A DNA stretch of 27,438 bases from Plantago elongata. Lineage: Eukaryota > Streptophyta > Magnoliopsida > Lamiales > Plantaginaceae. Positions 1 through 11,092 of the stretch are shown piece after piece (within the stretch, counting starts at the first letter, position 1; each line of letters opens with the position of its first letter). A program made the position numbers and the translations under genes. The DNA is taken from NCBI GenBank assembly GCA_036897095.1, contig JAYMSP010001956.1, forward strand, positions 1 to 27,438, read 5' to 3'. The notes beneath the pieces were generated by a model. The model ran no database searches. It saw only the letters and a program-made list of their open reading frames with translations, and had not been told where the DNA came from.

Positions 1-30
<30 letters not shown>
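1..30. repeat. (TA)n microsatellite
   Basis: An uninterrupted run of TA dinucleotides fills the left edge of the window. The true length is unknown because the window starts inside it. Confidence 0.97.
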
Positions 31-31
<1 letters not shown>

Positions 32-60
32 TACCAACACAAGTCCCTTCACACGCACTT

Positions 61-1020
61 TGTCATTACTCGTGCCGAAAGGAAAAGAGCCAAAAAGGCA
101 TTTTTTGGAAAGAATTGGAAAAGAAGCTGCAGGTAAAGAACCAACATCGGAGGAACCGATGGATGATATGATGAACATGTTGATGAACAAGTTTAGAGGA
201 GGGTGAAAACTCCAAGGATTCCAATTTTAAGGCACATCATGTTGCTGGCTTGTCCGTTGATTCAACAGTCGTTCCTGATCCAGAACTGCTCAATGAGGTA
301 CACTCACCTGACTCTCGATGACTATGATGTAGTTGCTTTTAATGATTCCTTCTTCACTCAAGACATTACAAATTCTTGGAATTCTTTTAGACATCGTCCT
401 ATCCTAAAAGAGAATAGAATTAATGAGGTTAGCTTCAAAAAGTAATAATCTTTATGATTTGATTGAGCGATGATGTTCGATTGGTACTGTCGTGGGACTT
501 GATCCTAATATACCAAAGGTCATTAGACGAAAACTCCAAGGATTCCGATTTCAAGGCACACCATGTTCCTGGCTTGTCTGTTGATTCAACAGTCGTTCCT
601 AATCCAGAACTGCTCAATGAGGTACACTCCACCTGACTCACTCTGACTATGAGGTAGTTGCTTGTAATGATTCATTTTTCACTCAAGACATTGCAAATTC
701 TTGGAATTCTTTTAGACATCATCCTATCCTAAAAGAGAAGAGAATTAATGAGGTTAGCTTCAAAAAGTAATAATCTTTATGATTTGATTGAGCAAAGATG
801 TTTGATTGGTACTGTCGAGGGACTTGATCCTCATATACCAAAGGTCATTAGAGAGTGCATCTGTAACTTGATCGAACAGTTTGGCACTCCTGGTACTCTC
901 AAATATGGGAAAGTATTTCTACGTGGACATATCTATATGACTCCTGAATCTCTGAACAAAATCTTGCAAACTCCTTAAGTAGTGGAAGATATGGATGTGG
1001 ACATGAATGAGGTTGCACAT
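61..1020 (+). pseudogene. Broken PF20167-like plant transposon protein ORF
   Basis: This is a decayed coding region with no intact frame. Pieces in different frames read as one protein: a part with DPELLNEVHS, a part with NDSFFTQDI and NSWNSFRH, and a C-terminal part (748-978) with LIGTVEGLDP and KVFLRGHIYMTPESLNKIL. The last piece resembles the 'putative plant transposon protein' domain (PF20167), which has a V-x-V-R-G block followed by a block ending in I-N-x-x-L. A TAA at 976 ends the last open stretch. Codons after it run in the same phase up to 1020, where the copia LTR begins with TGT. This may be the 3' accessory gene of an upstream element whose 3' LTR starts at 1021, or an older element that the LTR hit. 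Frameshifts and an internal duplication make it non-functional. The family name comes from pattern recognition only. Confidence 0.55.
205..852 (+). repeat. 324-bp tandem duplication, two copies
   Basis: Unit 1 (205-528) and unit 2 (529-852) begin with the same GAAAACTCCAAGGATTCC and run colinearly to CCAAAGGTCATTAGA, differing by scattered substitutions and small indels. The duplication lies inside the PF20167-like pseudogene. Since 324 is a multiple of three, the duplication itself would have kept frame. The divergence between units indicates an old event. Confidence 0.93.
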
Positions 1021-1564
1021 TGTTGGGTATATCTGTTTAGTATTTCTGATCAATCACCATATGACTTATCTTAGTACAAGAGAATAGTACTCTTGGTTCA
1101 GTTCACTTAATATGTTAGTTTAGTAAATCTTGTAATAGGATTGTTAGATCTCTAGATGCAATTTTACAATTTAGAGAAGGCTATGAAGAAGGATCGTAGC
1201 AATGCATTTTAATCGAAGATTGAAGACTGAAGATTGCACAAGGTTTATGAAAACTAAAGGTATAAGTCTCCTCTGATCAGTTATGATCAGAACCCATATT
1301 GTATAGTGTATATTTTGCACAAAACAAGTATCTGAACATATGATATCATCAAGTCCAGGAGCATGCAAGTTCTTAGAAAGCCTCATGTGCCCGTTGAGAC
1401 TAAAGGACAAGAACCATTTATTACACAAGCCAAAAATGTATGTTGAATGTAGAGTCCTCCCTGAAAAATGAGAAAGGGAATTCCGAGTACTAATTTTAAG
1501 ATATGAACGGATTGAATTTGAAGTATGTCTAACGGATACTATTCAAATGACTCTCAAATTCATC

Positions 1565-1571
1565 TATAAAT
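1565..1571 (+). promoter_or_regulatory. Putative TATA box of copia LTR
   Basis: TATAAAT lies about 545 bp into the LTR and is followed by an A/C-rich stretch (GAAATACACACACGAACTAC) that could hold the start of R. Reverse-strand LTR 17802-19003 has a similar TATAAG at the matching place. Both position and motif suit an LTR promoter, but activity is unlikely in so decayed a copy. Confidence 0.5.
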
Positions 1572-2737
1572 ATTATCACTTAGAAGCTGAGAAATACACA
1601 CACGAACTACACTCATATTCTAACTTTCAAGCGAGTATTATCTCAAGCATCGCTACTCTCCTCAGGCTTTCTGTTGCGACCAAACCTCGAGAAAATCATA
1701 AGTAGTTCTAAGTGTCCTGAACCTTTAACAAGAGATTGTTATTCGTGAAAGAGTTGAACTCTCAGATATCTTTCTGAAGCTCATCTCCAGAACGGGTGTA
1801 AATTACTTGGGTCAGTAAAAGAGCAACCTACCATACATTGAATAAGTGTATTAAGTAGACTTGTTTCTTCTAAGCTATCGCACCCCGTCCGGGGTGCCAC
1901 CTCTGTGGGGTCCCTAACCGCCCGAAGCGCGGTTGATCGATCGGTGCCGGATAAGGGGAAAGCCATACCCAGAATATAAAACAAACTTATTTACTAACAT
2001 AATATGGGTAACTGTACAAAGGTAGGATAATTGCCGATACAGTTATTTTCTAAACATACAAAACACGGCAGCGGAAAATGTCGGGTCCGGTTACGAAGCG
2101 CTTGGTTATTCTACCCGATCGTCTACCCTGTTCTCGCAATCATTACCTGGGGAATGGAAAGAACAGACATGACAGAGAGGGTAAGTCACAAGACTTAGTG
2201 AGTAATATTTTACGACAAACAGGAAAACAAGCACGGACACTAATTCAAAACTGAGTTCACTTCTAATAGGAAATCACGAACCACTTATGCTAAACAGATT
2301 CTTGATCCTGGATTTTCAGACTTTTCACGAAACAGATACCAACCAATACACGCCACTGAATGGCCACGGAGGGCAACTTGACTACCTTATTACTCCTTCG
2401 AGGAGCGACCTCGCACGCAAGTGGACGACATGCTTAAGTCCATGTCGGCTCGGTACACGGAACGATATCGATCACCTGCGCCGGCGACACCGTTGGGGCA
2501 TCCGGGGATTTGTGGGTACAGAGATATAGCCAAACCGTCGGTCCGTTCCGCCTGGCCCAAACTATACCAGCTGTCCCTGGGCCTAATCAAGACAATCAAA
2601 ACGGACCTGGATAGCCACACAGGTGTATCACATGATGCCACGGGGGCATTATCAGTCAGGTTACCAGGATCGGATCAAGCAGGCAAAACATAGCACATAC
2701 AGAGGACCTTATGGTCACCTATTCACAGTTTCAACAA

Positions 2738-3060
2738 GTGCCGAACTGGCGATCACATGACTAAACACGATTACAGAAGGCAGAACAAGAGAGCAATCAC
2801 TAGTGCCGAGTGGCAGACAACACTGACAAATAATACCGCCGAAAGGCGAACAATACAATCAAGTGTGGTGAACAACAAGTATCGGAGGCAAACAAGGTGC
2901 CAAAGGGCGGACAACACATCAAAACAAAGGTAAACACAAGTGCCGGATGGCGGTCAACAAGGTCAATAGTCAAATCACAAGTGTCGGATGGCGGTTAACA
3001 AGTTCACACAATTTCCGGAAGACGGATATAGAGGACAGACACAGGTACCGATAGATAGAC
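2738..3060. repeat. Degenerate minisatellite in the solo LTR
   Basis: Around ten loose repeats of a core like AGTGCCGGATGGCGGACAAC occur at irregular spacings of about 20-65 bp, with clear ones near 2802, 2898, 2940 and 2980. Such diverged subrepeats are often found in long plant LTRs. Units differ too much for a single period to be given. Confidence 0.7.
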
Positions 3061-4187
3061 AGTAAAACTGAACAGACACAAGACACTACACTCGGTTATT
3101 AAATCAAAATCATATCAGGGGTCAGAGTTGATCAGAGAGTCAGCGGAATATCGATACGGTCCGACATTCTATAAATCCTAAAGTTAGGTCAAATATTACG
3201 ACTAGGCGTAACTGAACATAAAAGCTTAACAATAACAATATGGAGGCACTTTAATTTCCCCAGGGCCTGATGCCGAATAATTGCTCATTTGGAATAATAA
3301 TAAGTGAGGGTCCTCACCTTGGTTGGCCTGGTACGCTACACAGCTTCAAAGTCCTGATACAGGGACAATACTACTTAACGTTTTACGCAAGAATAATTAT
3401 AATTTCCCCCAAAATTTCCCCCCAATAGCAATTAGAACAAGCAGTAACAGTCATAAAAATAATTTACTAATATCTAGTTAATTCCATTATTTCCAGATAA
3501 CATTTCTTCGTATGAATCTTTAGAAAGACTGCAATCATACGTGACTTCATAATTTTCTAAACTAACAGAAGTTCCTTATAACTAAACAGTAATTAGATTC
3601 AGACTACAACAATTTGGAGCATTTACACAGTACATCACTTGAATTAACTTAACTATTTCAAATGGTCATCCTTATCGTATTTAAATGCTTATACAAGTTT
3701 CTCTGTATTTTCTAAACATAGTACTACTTCCTAGTATCTTAATTACTACTTAGCATCTTCCTCCTCCATCAGCTTGTTTAGAAATGCAAGATCACAGTTC
3801 CAGCTACTTTCGTGATAGGCAGCATTACCAAATCAGACTGTCAACGAACTCAATACAGCATAACATGAGCATCAACAAATAACATAACAAGGCAGGATAA
3901 AATAACCCGATCATTATTTCCTAAAATGATTCCAATAGGTAATTTGTATAGTTTAAAATAACTGTCAGTATTGAAACACTATAACTATGTACTCTGTAGC
4001 TATTCCTTTCCTTGTTTCTTATCCATTTACGCTATTCATAACACAATTAATGAAAAACGCTCTTGAAACTTTTATATTACTGCATCTACCACATTCGTTT
4101 GTCAGACATTACTTGACTTAAAAGGAGCAATATATGGTAAACAATTCAAAATACAGCACACCATACATCCTTACAACGGGAAAAGGA

Positions 4188-4219
4188 GAAAAGAAAAGAA
4201 AAGAAAAGAAAAGAAAAAT
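4188..4219. repeat. (AAAAG)n microsatellite
   Basis: About six AAAAG units lie inside the solo LTR. A simple repeat with no further function evident. Confidence 0.93.
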
Positions 4220-5302
4220 ATCATTTCTTTGACAAATTCTCGAATTTTCTAGTTGAGCCTTTAGAGGACTAATAAACTTTGTACAACCCACTAGCACGCA
4301 CATATGAGACATGAAGATTCAATATTTTTATCGGCATTGTGCATATATTTCAAACTAGGACACTCCTACAATCCTACGAAGAAGAAACCAGAAGCATTAT
4401 TAACATTAACATATTCAACTCCAGTACTAATGAAAGAAACATAACCAATATAGACCATACCCTCGAGCTGGACCAGAAATCAAGGAGCACAAGAAAGGAA
4501 AGTGGGTAATGAAAAGAAAATGAAGCATTACTCAAAACTCCAACTGTTGGGGACTAATTTACTACTAAGACCTGCAGGGCAGCTTTAACCGAGCGACTAA
4601 AATAACTGAGAAATGAACGAGCAATCTGGTTATCTCGAGCAGTTTTATCAACTAGGGTACATATATCAAGAATTGCAAAAGTCACTTACAGTAAGAGCTC
4701 TACATTATTCAGACTAGAGCAGACAAATTAGGCATATAGAAAAGGGTACTGTCCAAACACATAAAGCAGCATTACATTTATGTCTCTCCGATCTCCATCA
4801 CATTTTACTATATACAGAATAATCAACTAAACATGTAATCACACTACATTTACAAAAAAAATGAGATAACCGATAAACAGACACGAATCGAGATCATGCA
4901 TATTATCCACAACGAGACTAAATCAGATAGTAATAACAAAGCTACGGAACACGAACACAGGTACCCATCCCAAAATTAATTATAACTCGCAAATGAGGCT
5001 ACTAACCGGAACCCGTTCGTGATTGGCGACACAAGTCCGGCGGGGCGGCGCGGTGAAGAAAATTAATCATGCTATTCCCGAAATTCGATTATAATCGAAA
5101 AGGGAAAAGGCTACTAATCGAAACCGATCGCGCGAGACGACACTCATCCGGAAGTAGGCGCGGTGAGGGGGCAGAGAGTGAGGGCGAGAGGAAAGGAGAA
5201 CGAGAGAGCAAGGCTGCAGCTCGATTTCCCGATTAGCTCCGTGTGGGGCGTAGAGAAAGAGAGAGAAGGAGTGGTGTGGCGGAAGAGAACGAGGGGAGAC
5301 GA

Positions 5303-5312
5303 CTATATATAG
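5303..5312 (-). promoter_or_regulatory. Putative TATA box of the solo LTR (minus strand)
   Basis: The palindromic CTATATATAG sits about 580 bp inside the minus-strand start of the solo LTR. Downstream on that strand (about 5290 to 5000) the sequence changes from AT-rich to C/T- and GC-rich, like a transcribed leader. This fits a U3/R boundary. The motif is palindromic, so direction comes only from this context. Confidence 0.5.
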
Positions 5313-5895
5313 CTGGAGGGCGGCCGTCCCGATTAGCTCCGGTCGTGACGCGTGTTGCGCCCCTTCTTCCATCTTCTGACACACGTTTGGCTGAGTCATT
5401 GAGGAGGGCATTCTTGTCATTGCAGGCGGTGGTGGGGAAGCTTCGTGGAGAAGAAACAATGGCGGAAAGGAGAATGGAACGGGAAGGAGAAGAAAGTCTG
5501 CGTGAATGGACAGAAAAAGGAACAGGATTGAAGAAGAAGAAGAAGATAAGTGGGGGTATAATGGTCATTCTACCATTATATACACCTGGTTCCTTCTGGC
5601 CTCCAAACGGCTCGTAAATAAATTCCGAAAAAATGTGAAGTCAATTCTCGGGCGATATTTGAGTCGTACTAAAGCCATATAAAAATTAAAATAAATATTT
5701 AAAATTTATTATTTTTATTATTATTTTATTAATATAATATCAAGAAATAATTTAACGCTACTCGTAATCGACTGGCGGATGCGAGTTGGCCACTAATATT
5801 CGAATTTAATCCGCCTCGAAATAAAATAATATATTTAAATACACGTATATGATCGAACCTAAACCGGATCTGATTAACCGGGTCGTCACATAAGC

Positions 5896-6271
5896 TCTCT
5901 GAAAAACACAAATGAAAAGTTATACGAGAAGCTTTCCTGTCAAACAACATTATAACCAACACCATCAAGGCGTGGAGTACATGAAGTATTTGATTTGGGA
6001 AATCAAGAAATAGCTTCGAGGTTATCTTTAGTACAGTAAGTACTTTGCTCGTGGAGCTAAGGAATAAATCAGGGGAACATTTGATTGGCAACCATTTGCT
6101 TAAGGATCTTAGAATAAGATTATTGTAAGGAGAACTCATTTATCTATTATAGTGAATTCCATGTATCAGAAAGGTCAAAGTGGATTAGTTGGAGGATAAC
6201 GCCACCTTCAGATACCACTATACATGTTGTCTTGTTTACTTACTTGTATTTATCTTTCAACATTACACACA
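5896..6271 (+). mobile_element. Copia LTR segment between the two insertions
   Basis: This piece resumes the copia LTR after the solo LTR insertion. It matches the reverse complement of about 18120-17802 over GAAAAGTTATACGAGAAG, ACACCATCAAGGCGTGGAGT and GGATTAGTTGGAGGAT, to CAGATACCACTAT at 6221. Positions 6222-6271 have no comparison copy here. Confidence 0.85.
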
Positions 6272-7115
6272 CATGCACGGATGCACTAAGGATCAAGGGG
6301 CAACAATTGCTGCCCCTGAATTTTTGCTCTGAAATTACTAATATACCCCTTATGAATTAATATATTCAATAATATTACCTATTTACTTGTTCAAATAATT
6401 GTAAAGACTACTGAAAAACTTAGAGCTTCATCTGTAATCCGTTATGTTTCCTTTTCGAAAAAAAAAAAAAACTGAGAGCTTCATTTGTAGTTTGTTTCAC
6501 TTGTCATAGAACGGTCCATTAATTATCCATTTCGCTACTGCTCCATTTATTGCAAGGTTACATTTGTTACAGTTCGGAAAAAAATTAGCTAAAAATTGCA
6601 GTTTTCTTGAACTTGTCTACTTCGTTTGCTTAGTTGAATTGTGAAATTTTCTGGAATTTAACTTACACCCAATTCGTCTTTTTCGTTTCTTTTCTTTAGT
6701 TTTTCGATTTGCTCATAAGTTCAATTGGATAATGATGAACTATAGTTTCCCTTTTCAAATTTTTTTTTTCACAAAATTTTGATTCTTAGTAGTAGATTGT
6801 TTCAAATTCTGAGTTGGACCCGTTTTCAATAATCACTTACTCTCAACTGGGTTCTGAGCAAATATCTACAAAAAGTTCAAACTTATCCGATGAAATTTTT
6901 TTCTTATTTAATATAATGGTATTATATTGTAAATAGATTATATTTATTGAATTTGTAATACTTTATTATAAAAGTGGTGTGAACGGTTGTTATTCATATA
7001 ATAAAATTTCTCTCGAACTAACATCAGTTATCATCCTAAAACATGATACAGTAAATTTTTTTAGTCTATGAGTAACAGTCGCTCCCTCTAATAATTTTAT
7101 CTGCGTCCGTCCCTG
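6272..7115. mobile_element. Probable non-autonomous hAT-like insertion in the copia LTR
   Basis: The 844-bp AT-rich block has imperfect inverted ends: CATGCACGGATGCA at the left and, as reverse complement of the right end, CAGGGACGGACGCA, matching at 11 of 14 positions. Ends like CAGGG-CGGA are seen in plant hAT-type elements. Flanks TTACACAC (6263-6270) and TTAACACA (7116-7123) could be a decayed 8-bp target duplication, the hAT size. No transposase coding is present and a poly-A run lies near 6460. The flanks are themselves CA repeats, which weakens the duplication argument, and no uninterrupted LTR copy across this point is in the window. Confidence 0.45.
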
Positions 7116-7290
7116 TTAACACACACACATATTTATTACTGCAAAGCACATATTCATTTATTTATCCGCTCTATGAATCTAAGTATCAGATACATTCAAG
7201 TATTTGAGAAACTGTGTTTATCGATAAAAGTTTGAAAAGACTATTTCCCACCTTACAGTCTTTTACTTTGCCATTATCTGGGCCAACAAG

Positions 7291-7310
7291 TGGTATCCGA
7301 GCAAGAGGTT
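7291..7310 (+). promoter_or_regulatory. Primer binding site, initiator tRNA-Met type
   Basis: TGGTATCCGAGCAAGAGGTT follows the LTR end (CCAACA, 7288) after AG. The first bases TGGTATC are complementary to the 3' end of plant initiator tRNA-Met, the usual primer of plant copia elements. One base differs from the common TGGTATCAGAGC. Confidence 0.88.
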
Positions 7311-7404
7311 CCCAAGCCTTCTGCACTGAACCTCGATTCCCACATAGGTGAAGAGTTTTTGCCGCTTTCCGAGGACGATTTAGTTATGTGTTAAGTGTGC
7401 AGGT

Positions 7405-8540
7405 ATGTCTCTGATACCACGAGAAATGGAAGAACAACATGATGCTGCATCTAGAAGCTATTTGTGATGAGATGATCTATGTCATCAAGGAAGGTCCTAT
7501 CATGATAAGACAACTCAAGCATGTCATTGCAGTGTCTGATGGTAGAAGAACAACTGACAAAGATGCAGAAGGTACCGATACTTCCACTAACGATAGTGGT
7601 CCTGCTATTGGTCATGTTGAATATAAAGACTAAACCCGTGATCAATGGACATCGAAAGATGCCAAGAGACATAGGTTGGACGTTCAAGCTCGTAACATCA
7701 TCATTTGATCCACACCTGAGCACATACAGTGCAAACTATGGGGTGCTAAAACAGCAAAAGTTGCCTGGCAATTCACTGAAGAAATTCGTGTCGGAACTGA
7801 GAAAACCCATGAAAACAAATTCGAAATTCTGAAATTGAAGTTCCAAAACTTCAAACTAGGCCGCACAGAAACTCTGGAAGAACTTGATTTCAGGTTTACC
7901 ACTCTCATGAGTGATATGGTTGCACTTGGAGAAAGTGATAGATATTCGAATTATGAGAAGGTGAAAATAATTTTCAGAAGTTTGAACCAGAATTGGGAAC
8001 ACACCCAGTACTTCTATTTCAACCAGGGAATGCCACAAATCACACCAGTGGAACTCTTTTCACATTTGGCCACTGTAAACTATGAGACAACCCAAAAAGG
8101 ATTTGCTGCAGCTGAAAAGTTGCAGAGTGTTGCTCTAGTTTCCCAAGTTACTTCTGAAAAGAAGGATACCAAGTAAGGGTCTGAAGAAAATGCTCTTCCT
8201 GTTCAACACATGAAAAAATTTGTGAGTCAAGAGATTGAAAGGAGAAAAGCAAAAGAGAAGCTGATAAAGCATCTCGGCCCAAACTATCATCAATTGAAGA
8301 ACATTTAAATGAACAATAGTCTGAACAACCCCGCTCAAAAAGTTGTTAGTATTGAAGTTGCTGAAATTGAAAACGATTTCCGCTTCTATTGTTAGAAACC
8401 TGGTCACTTCAAACGTGATTGTCCTGCTTTCAATAAGCTTAAAAGACATGTGACAAAAAGGAGAGACGAAATTTCAAAAGGAATGAAAGAGCATTGCTCA
8501 CTGAAGAGAGAAAGAAGATTCAGATTCAACTCAACGCTTT
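7405..8540 (+). pseudogene. gag of copia element 1 (degenerate)
   Basis: The most likely start is the ATG at 7405 (MSLIPREMEE), about 115 bp after the PBS, but its frame closes after 20 codons and the sequence continues in another frame (AICDEMIYVIKEGP near 7460). A longer open part at 7835-8176 carries the UBN2/retrotran-gag core (FKLGRTETLEELDFRF, LGESDRYSNYEKVKIIF). The CCHC zinc knuckle lies at about 8381-8425 and reads RFYC-stop-KPGHFKRDC. The first cysteine is replaced by arginine and a TAG sits after the second cysteine. In a live element this protein would form the virus-like particle and bind RNA. Several frameshifts and stops make it non-functional. Confidence 0.8.
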
Positions 8541-9905
8541 AGATATCGAGTGAGAATCTGATGATGAAGATTCAGATGACTCAAAACTGCCTTCACCGAA
8601 ATTGTACGACATTTCACATGACGTGATTGATTTTGGTCAGAAGAAGAATCAAATGTGTGGAGTTGTTGAGATAATGGGTCCCAACATCTCCAACATTGAA
8701 ATGTGTCTTATGGCTGACGAGGTAACTAACACTTCACAATTCTTGTACTATGAAAGTGATGATGAAGGAATCAAGGTTTGGAGCTTGTTAAGATGAATCG
8801 AATCGTTATGAAAGTGAATATTTGGTTGTCCAATCTAAAAACAAAATTCTAGAGGAATGTAAGAGAACTCTTGAAAAAGAGGTTTCCGAATTGATCAAGG
8901 TGTCTGAGAATAAGGATGCTGAAATAGCATCATTAAAATCTCAGATATCGGAGAATTAAAATTCTCATAAACTAGCTATGAATGATCATAATGAAGCGAT
9001 GAAGAAACTTCTTTATGAAATTGAGGAACTCAATAAGAAATAAATATCTTTTAAATCATATGCTAAAGATAGTGATACTCTCACGGAGGTTCAATCATAT
9101 TTGAGAGACCCTTCTGAGAAAGGCAAACTTGGACTTAATACTCAATCAAGTAATTGCACTCATCTGAAAAAGAGTGATGAAATGTTGACCTTTGAGAAAA
9201 TTCAACATAAAGGTTCCCAAATAACCTATGTCATTTGGCAGAAAGCTAAGGTTGTTGACAATGGTAAAGGAGTTGCGACTAAACCTTTGAGGGAACAACA
9301 AATTCCGAAGAAATATGTTGATAGAGTTTCTGAAAATAAACACAACCCCCCGGATTTGTGAACATCCACAATGTTACATTACTAGAAAAGGGAGAATTGC
9401 AGGAGTTGGCAAGTTCTCGACTGTACCATTTTATGAAAAAGAAGATGGTGCATAAACTAGTAAAGCTGCTAAAAATTTTTCTCAGAAGGCCAATGGTGCT
9501 CGTAATGGTATTGGCTATCGAGCTATCAGGAAAGTCCTTACCCAACAATATAAGGAAGGACAAGAACGATGGTGGAAAGCTAGGATTGCCTATAGTTATC
9601 ATCAGAAGTGGAAGCAATCTCAAGCCACTGAAAAACTGAATGCTAGGGCTAGACGGAACTTGGACATGAAAAGTAAGCTTGCTGAAAAACAAACTCAGAA
9701 CTTGACAAGTCTCTGAAAGCACCACGAGAAACACCAAGGAACACTCCAAGAAGAAAAAAAAAGTAGTGATCCAAAGATTCCTCTTTATGTTCCAAGTAGA
9801 CAAGAACTTACTCCTAAGAGATCATTCAGAAATGGATTCCTACATGAAAAATGTTTAGTCTAAGTGGATCTATCTCTGAGGCAAGAACCAAACTCCTATT
9901 TTCTA
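8541..9905 (+). pseudogene. Gag C-terminal extension/spacer with coiled-coil traces
   Basis: Decayed coding between the Gag zinc knuckle and the protease. An acidic stretch (ESDDEGI near 8755) is followed by Lys/Glu/Leu-rich segments such as LEKEVSELIKVSENKDAEI (about 8870) and EAMKKLLYEIEELNKK (about 8995) with heptad-like spacing. Positions 9101-9358 keep an 86-codon open piece with no recognised motif. Long acidic and coiled-coil Gag extensions are known in Sirevirus elements, which is one reason for the lineage call. Poly-A-rich DNA near 9755 marks a Lys-rich end. Stops occur in all frames. Confidence 0.6.
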
Positions 9906-10320
9906 TTTTGTGCAGAACGCTTCTTGGACTATAACTTAATGACTATTTGATAGTGGATGCGGGAAGCACATGACATGAGATCAAACAAATATGGTCGACT
10001 ACAAAGTATGCAATATTGGACCAGCCAGGTTTGCTGGAGGAGAATTAAATCCTTCCATAGAATTTGACAACGTGAAATTGAAATTCCTTACAATTTCAGA
10101 CGTTTTACATGTTAAAGGTTTGAAATATATCTTCTTAGCATGAGCCAGTTTGAAGACAAGGGATATTCGGTAAAAATCAAATCAAAATTCTACAAACTTA
10201 TTGACAATGAGTCAAAGTAGACAATCTTGGTTGCTCGGCGGAAAGGAAGTCTATATGTCGCTGATTGGACATCTACCATAACTAAAGAATGTCTCATGGT
10301 GAGCCAATCAGGTAACTGAA
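9906..10320 (+). pseudogene. Aspartic protease region of copia element 1 (degenerate)
   Basis: The copia protease signature is readable at about 9945-9975 as LFDSGCGKHMT followed by a stop. The catalytic Asp-Ser-Gly is kept. Downstream blocks LKFLTISDVLHV and GLKYIFLA are the usual flap and C-terminal parts, followed by stops. In a live element this domain cuts the Gag-Pol precursor. Confidence 0.75.
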
Positions 10321-11092
10321 GAACACTGGTTATGGCACAAGAGAATGAGTCACTTGAATTTAAAAACTCTGAACAAACTTGCCAAGAAAGAGTTAGTGGT
10401 TGGATTACCTAAAACGACTTCAGAAAAGTTGGTGTCTGCTCTGCTTGTCAAATGGGGAAACAATCCAAAGCCTCTTTCAAGTCCAAAACCAGACATTCTA
10501 GTGTTAGATCACTGCAACTATTACACATGGATTTTTTTGAATCATATGTAACTAGTTATGCAGGCAAAAAGTATAGTTTGGTTGTTGTAGATGACTACTC
10601 AAGGTTTACCTGGGTTGTTTTTCTTAAACAAAAATCTAATGCTAGGGTGGAGATACCAAACTTGCTGAACAAGCTTGAAGTCATGAAAAATGACAAGGTA
10701 TCTGCAATCTGAACAAACCATGGTACTGAATTCGTCAATCAGTACATAAAAGAGTTTTGTACCTGGAAAGGTATAAAAAATCAACTGTTTCCTTTAAGAA
10801 CACCTAAAAAAAAATGGTGTTGTTGAAAGGAAGAATATGAACCTTAAAGAAACTGCAAGGACTATGCTAGCTGAAACTGAAATAAGTGATGTTTATTGGG
10901 TTGAAGCTGTAAACACATCATGTTACACTCAGAACATATGTTTAATAAACAAACACCATGAAAAAATTCCTTATGAGCTTTTGGTTGGTAGACCCCCTAA
11001 TATCAAGCATCTGAAAGTGTTTGGTTGTAGATGTTTTGTTCTTAATAATTGAAAAGAATATTTGAGAACATTTCAATCATAGGCAGATGAAG
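10321..11092 (+). pseudogene. Pre-integrase zinc-binding region and integrase core (degenerate)
   Basis: GAG-pre-integrase motif: LWHKRMSHLN near 10333 provides the two histidines, and a frame-shifted VCSACQMGKQ near 10435 provides the two cysteines. The rve integrase core starts at HMDFFE (about 10525) with the first catalytic Asp and continues through KKYSLVVVDDYSRFTWVVF. The second catalytic block, normally R-S-D-N-G-T-E-F, reads TNHGTEF with Asp changed to Asn and a preceding TGA (about 10710). The third block continues in another frame near 10790. After it come ARTMLAETEISDVYW and YELLVGRPPNIKHLKVFGC (10858-11040). Integration activity is lost. Confidence 0.85.

Larger units (their letters stand above)
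1876..5890 (-). mobile_element. 4-kb solo LTR, probably Ty3/gypsy, inside the copia LTR
   Basis: This 4015-bp block interrupts the copia LTR and is flanked by the 5-bp direct repeat TAAGC (1871-1875 and 5891-5895), a target-site duplication. Read on the minus strand it begins TGTGACGACCCGG and ends GGGGTGCGATA, where TGCGACA is expected; one base change explains the lost terminal CA. Starts and ends of this kind are common in plant gypsy LTRs, and long LTRs occur in lineages such as Tekay/Del or Ogre. There is no coding domain between the ends, so it is a solo LTR left by LTR-LTR recombination. Orientation rests on the TGTGACGACCC start and on a minus-strand TATA box with a GC-rich leader. 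Lineage is inferred, not shown. Confidence 0.8.
1021..7288 (+). mobile_element. 5' LTR of copia element 1, split by two insertions
   Basis: The LTR starts TGTTGG and ends CCAACA, a 6-bp inverted terminal match, two bases before a tRNA-Met-type primer binding site. True LTR sequence is 1021-1875, 5896-6271 and about 7124-7288, roughly 1.4 kb. The split was seen by aligning it with the reverse-strand LTR at 17802-19003, which is continuous across the first insertion point and reads through AGTTATACGAGAAG and CCAACACCATCAAGGCGTGG. A TATA box lies near 1565. Just upstream is the PF20167-like remnant rather than obvious unrelated DNA, so this LTR may also be the 3' LTR of a preceding element. The stretch after 6221 has no second copy in the window to compare with. 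Confidence 0.85.

Noticed and set aside
2287..2693. Overlapping open frames inside the solo LTR
   Set aside because: They occur on both strands in LTR sequence with no recognised domain and no start context; taken as chance.
5067..5617. Three overlapping open frames of 111-130 codons on both strands in GC-rich DNA
   Set aside because: They lie in the leader/promoter zone of the solo LTR, are Ser/Pro/Arg/Glu-rich from GC- and CT-rich composition, and match no domain. Open frames on both strands are expected from such composition.
9279..9803. 174-codon minus-strand open frame
   Set aside because: It is the antisense of the A/G-rich Gag spacer; the Phe/Leu/Ser-rich product is a composition shadow.
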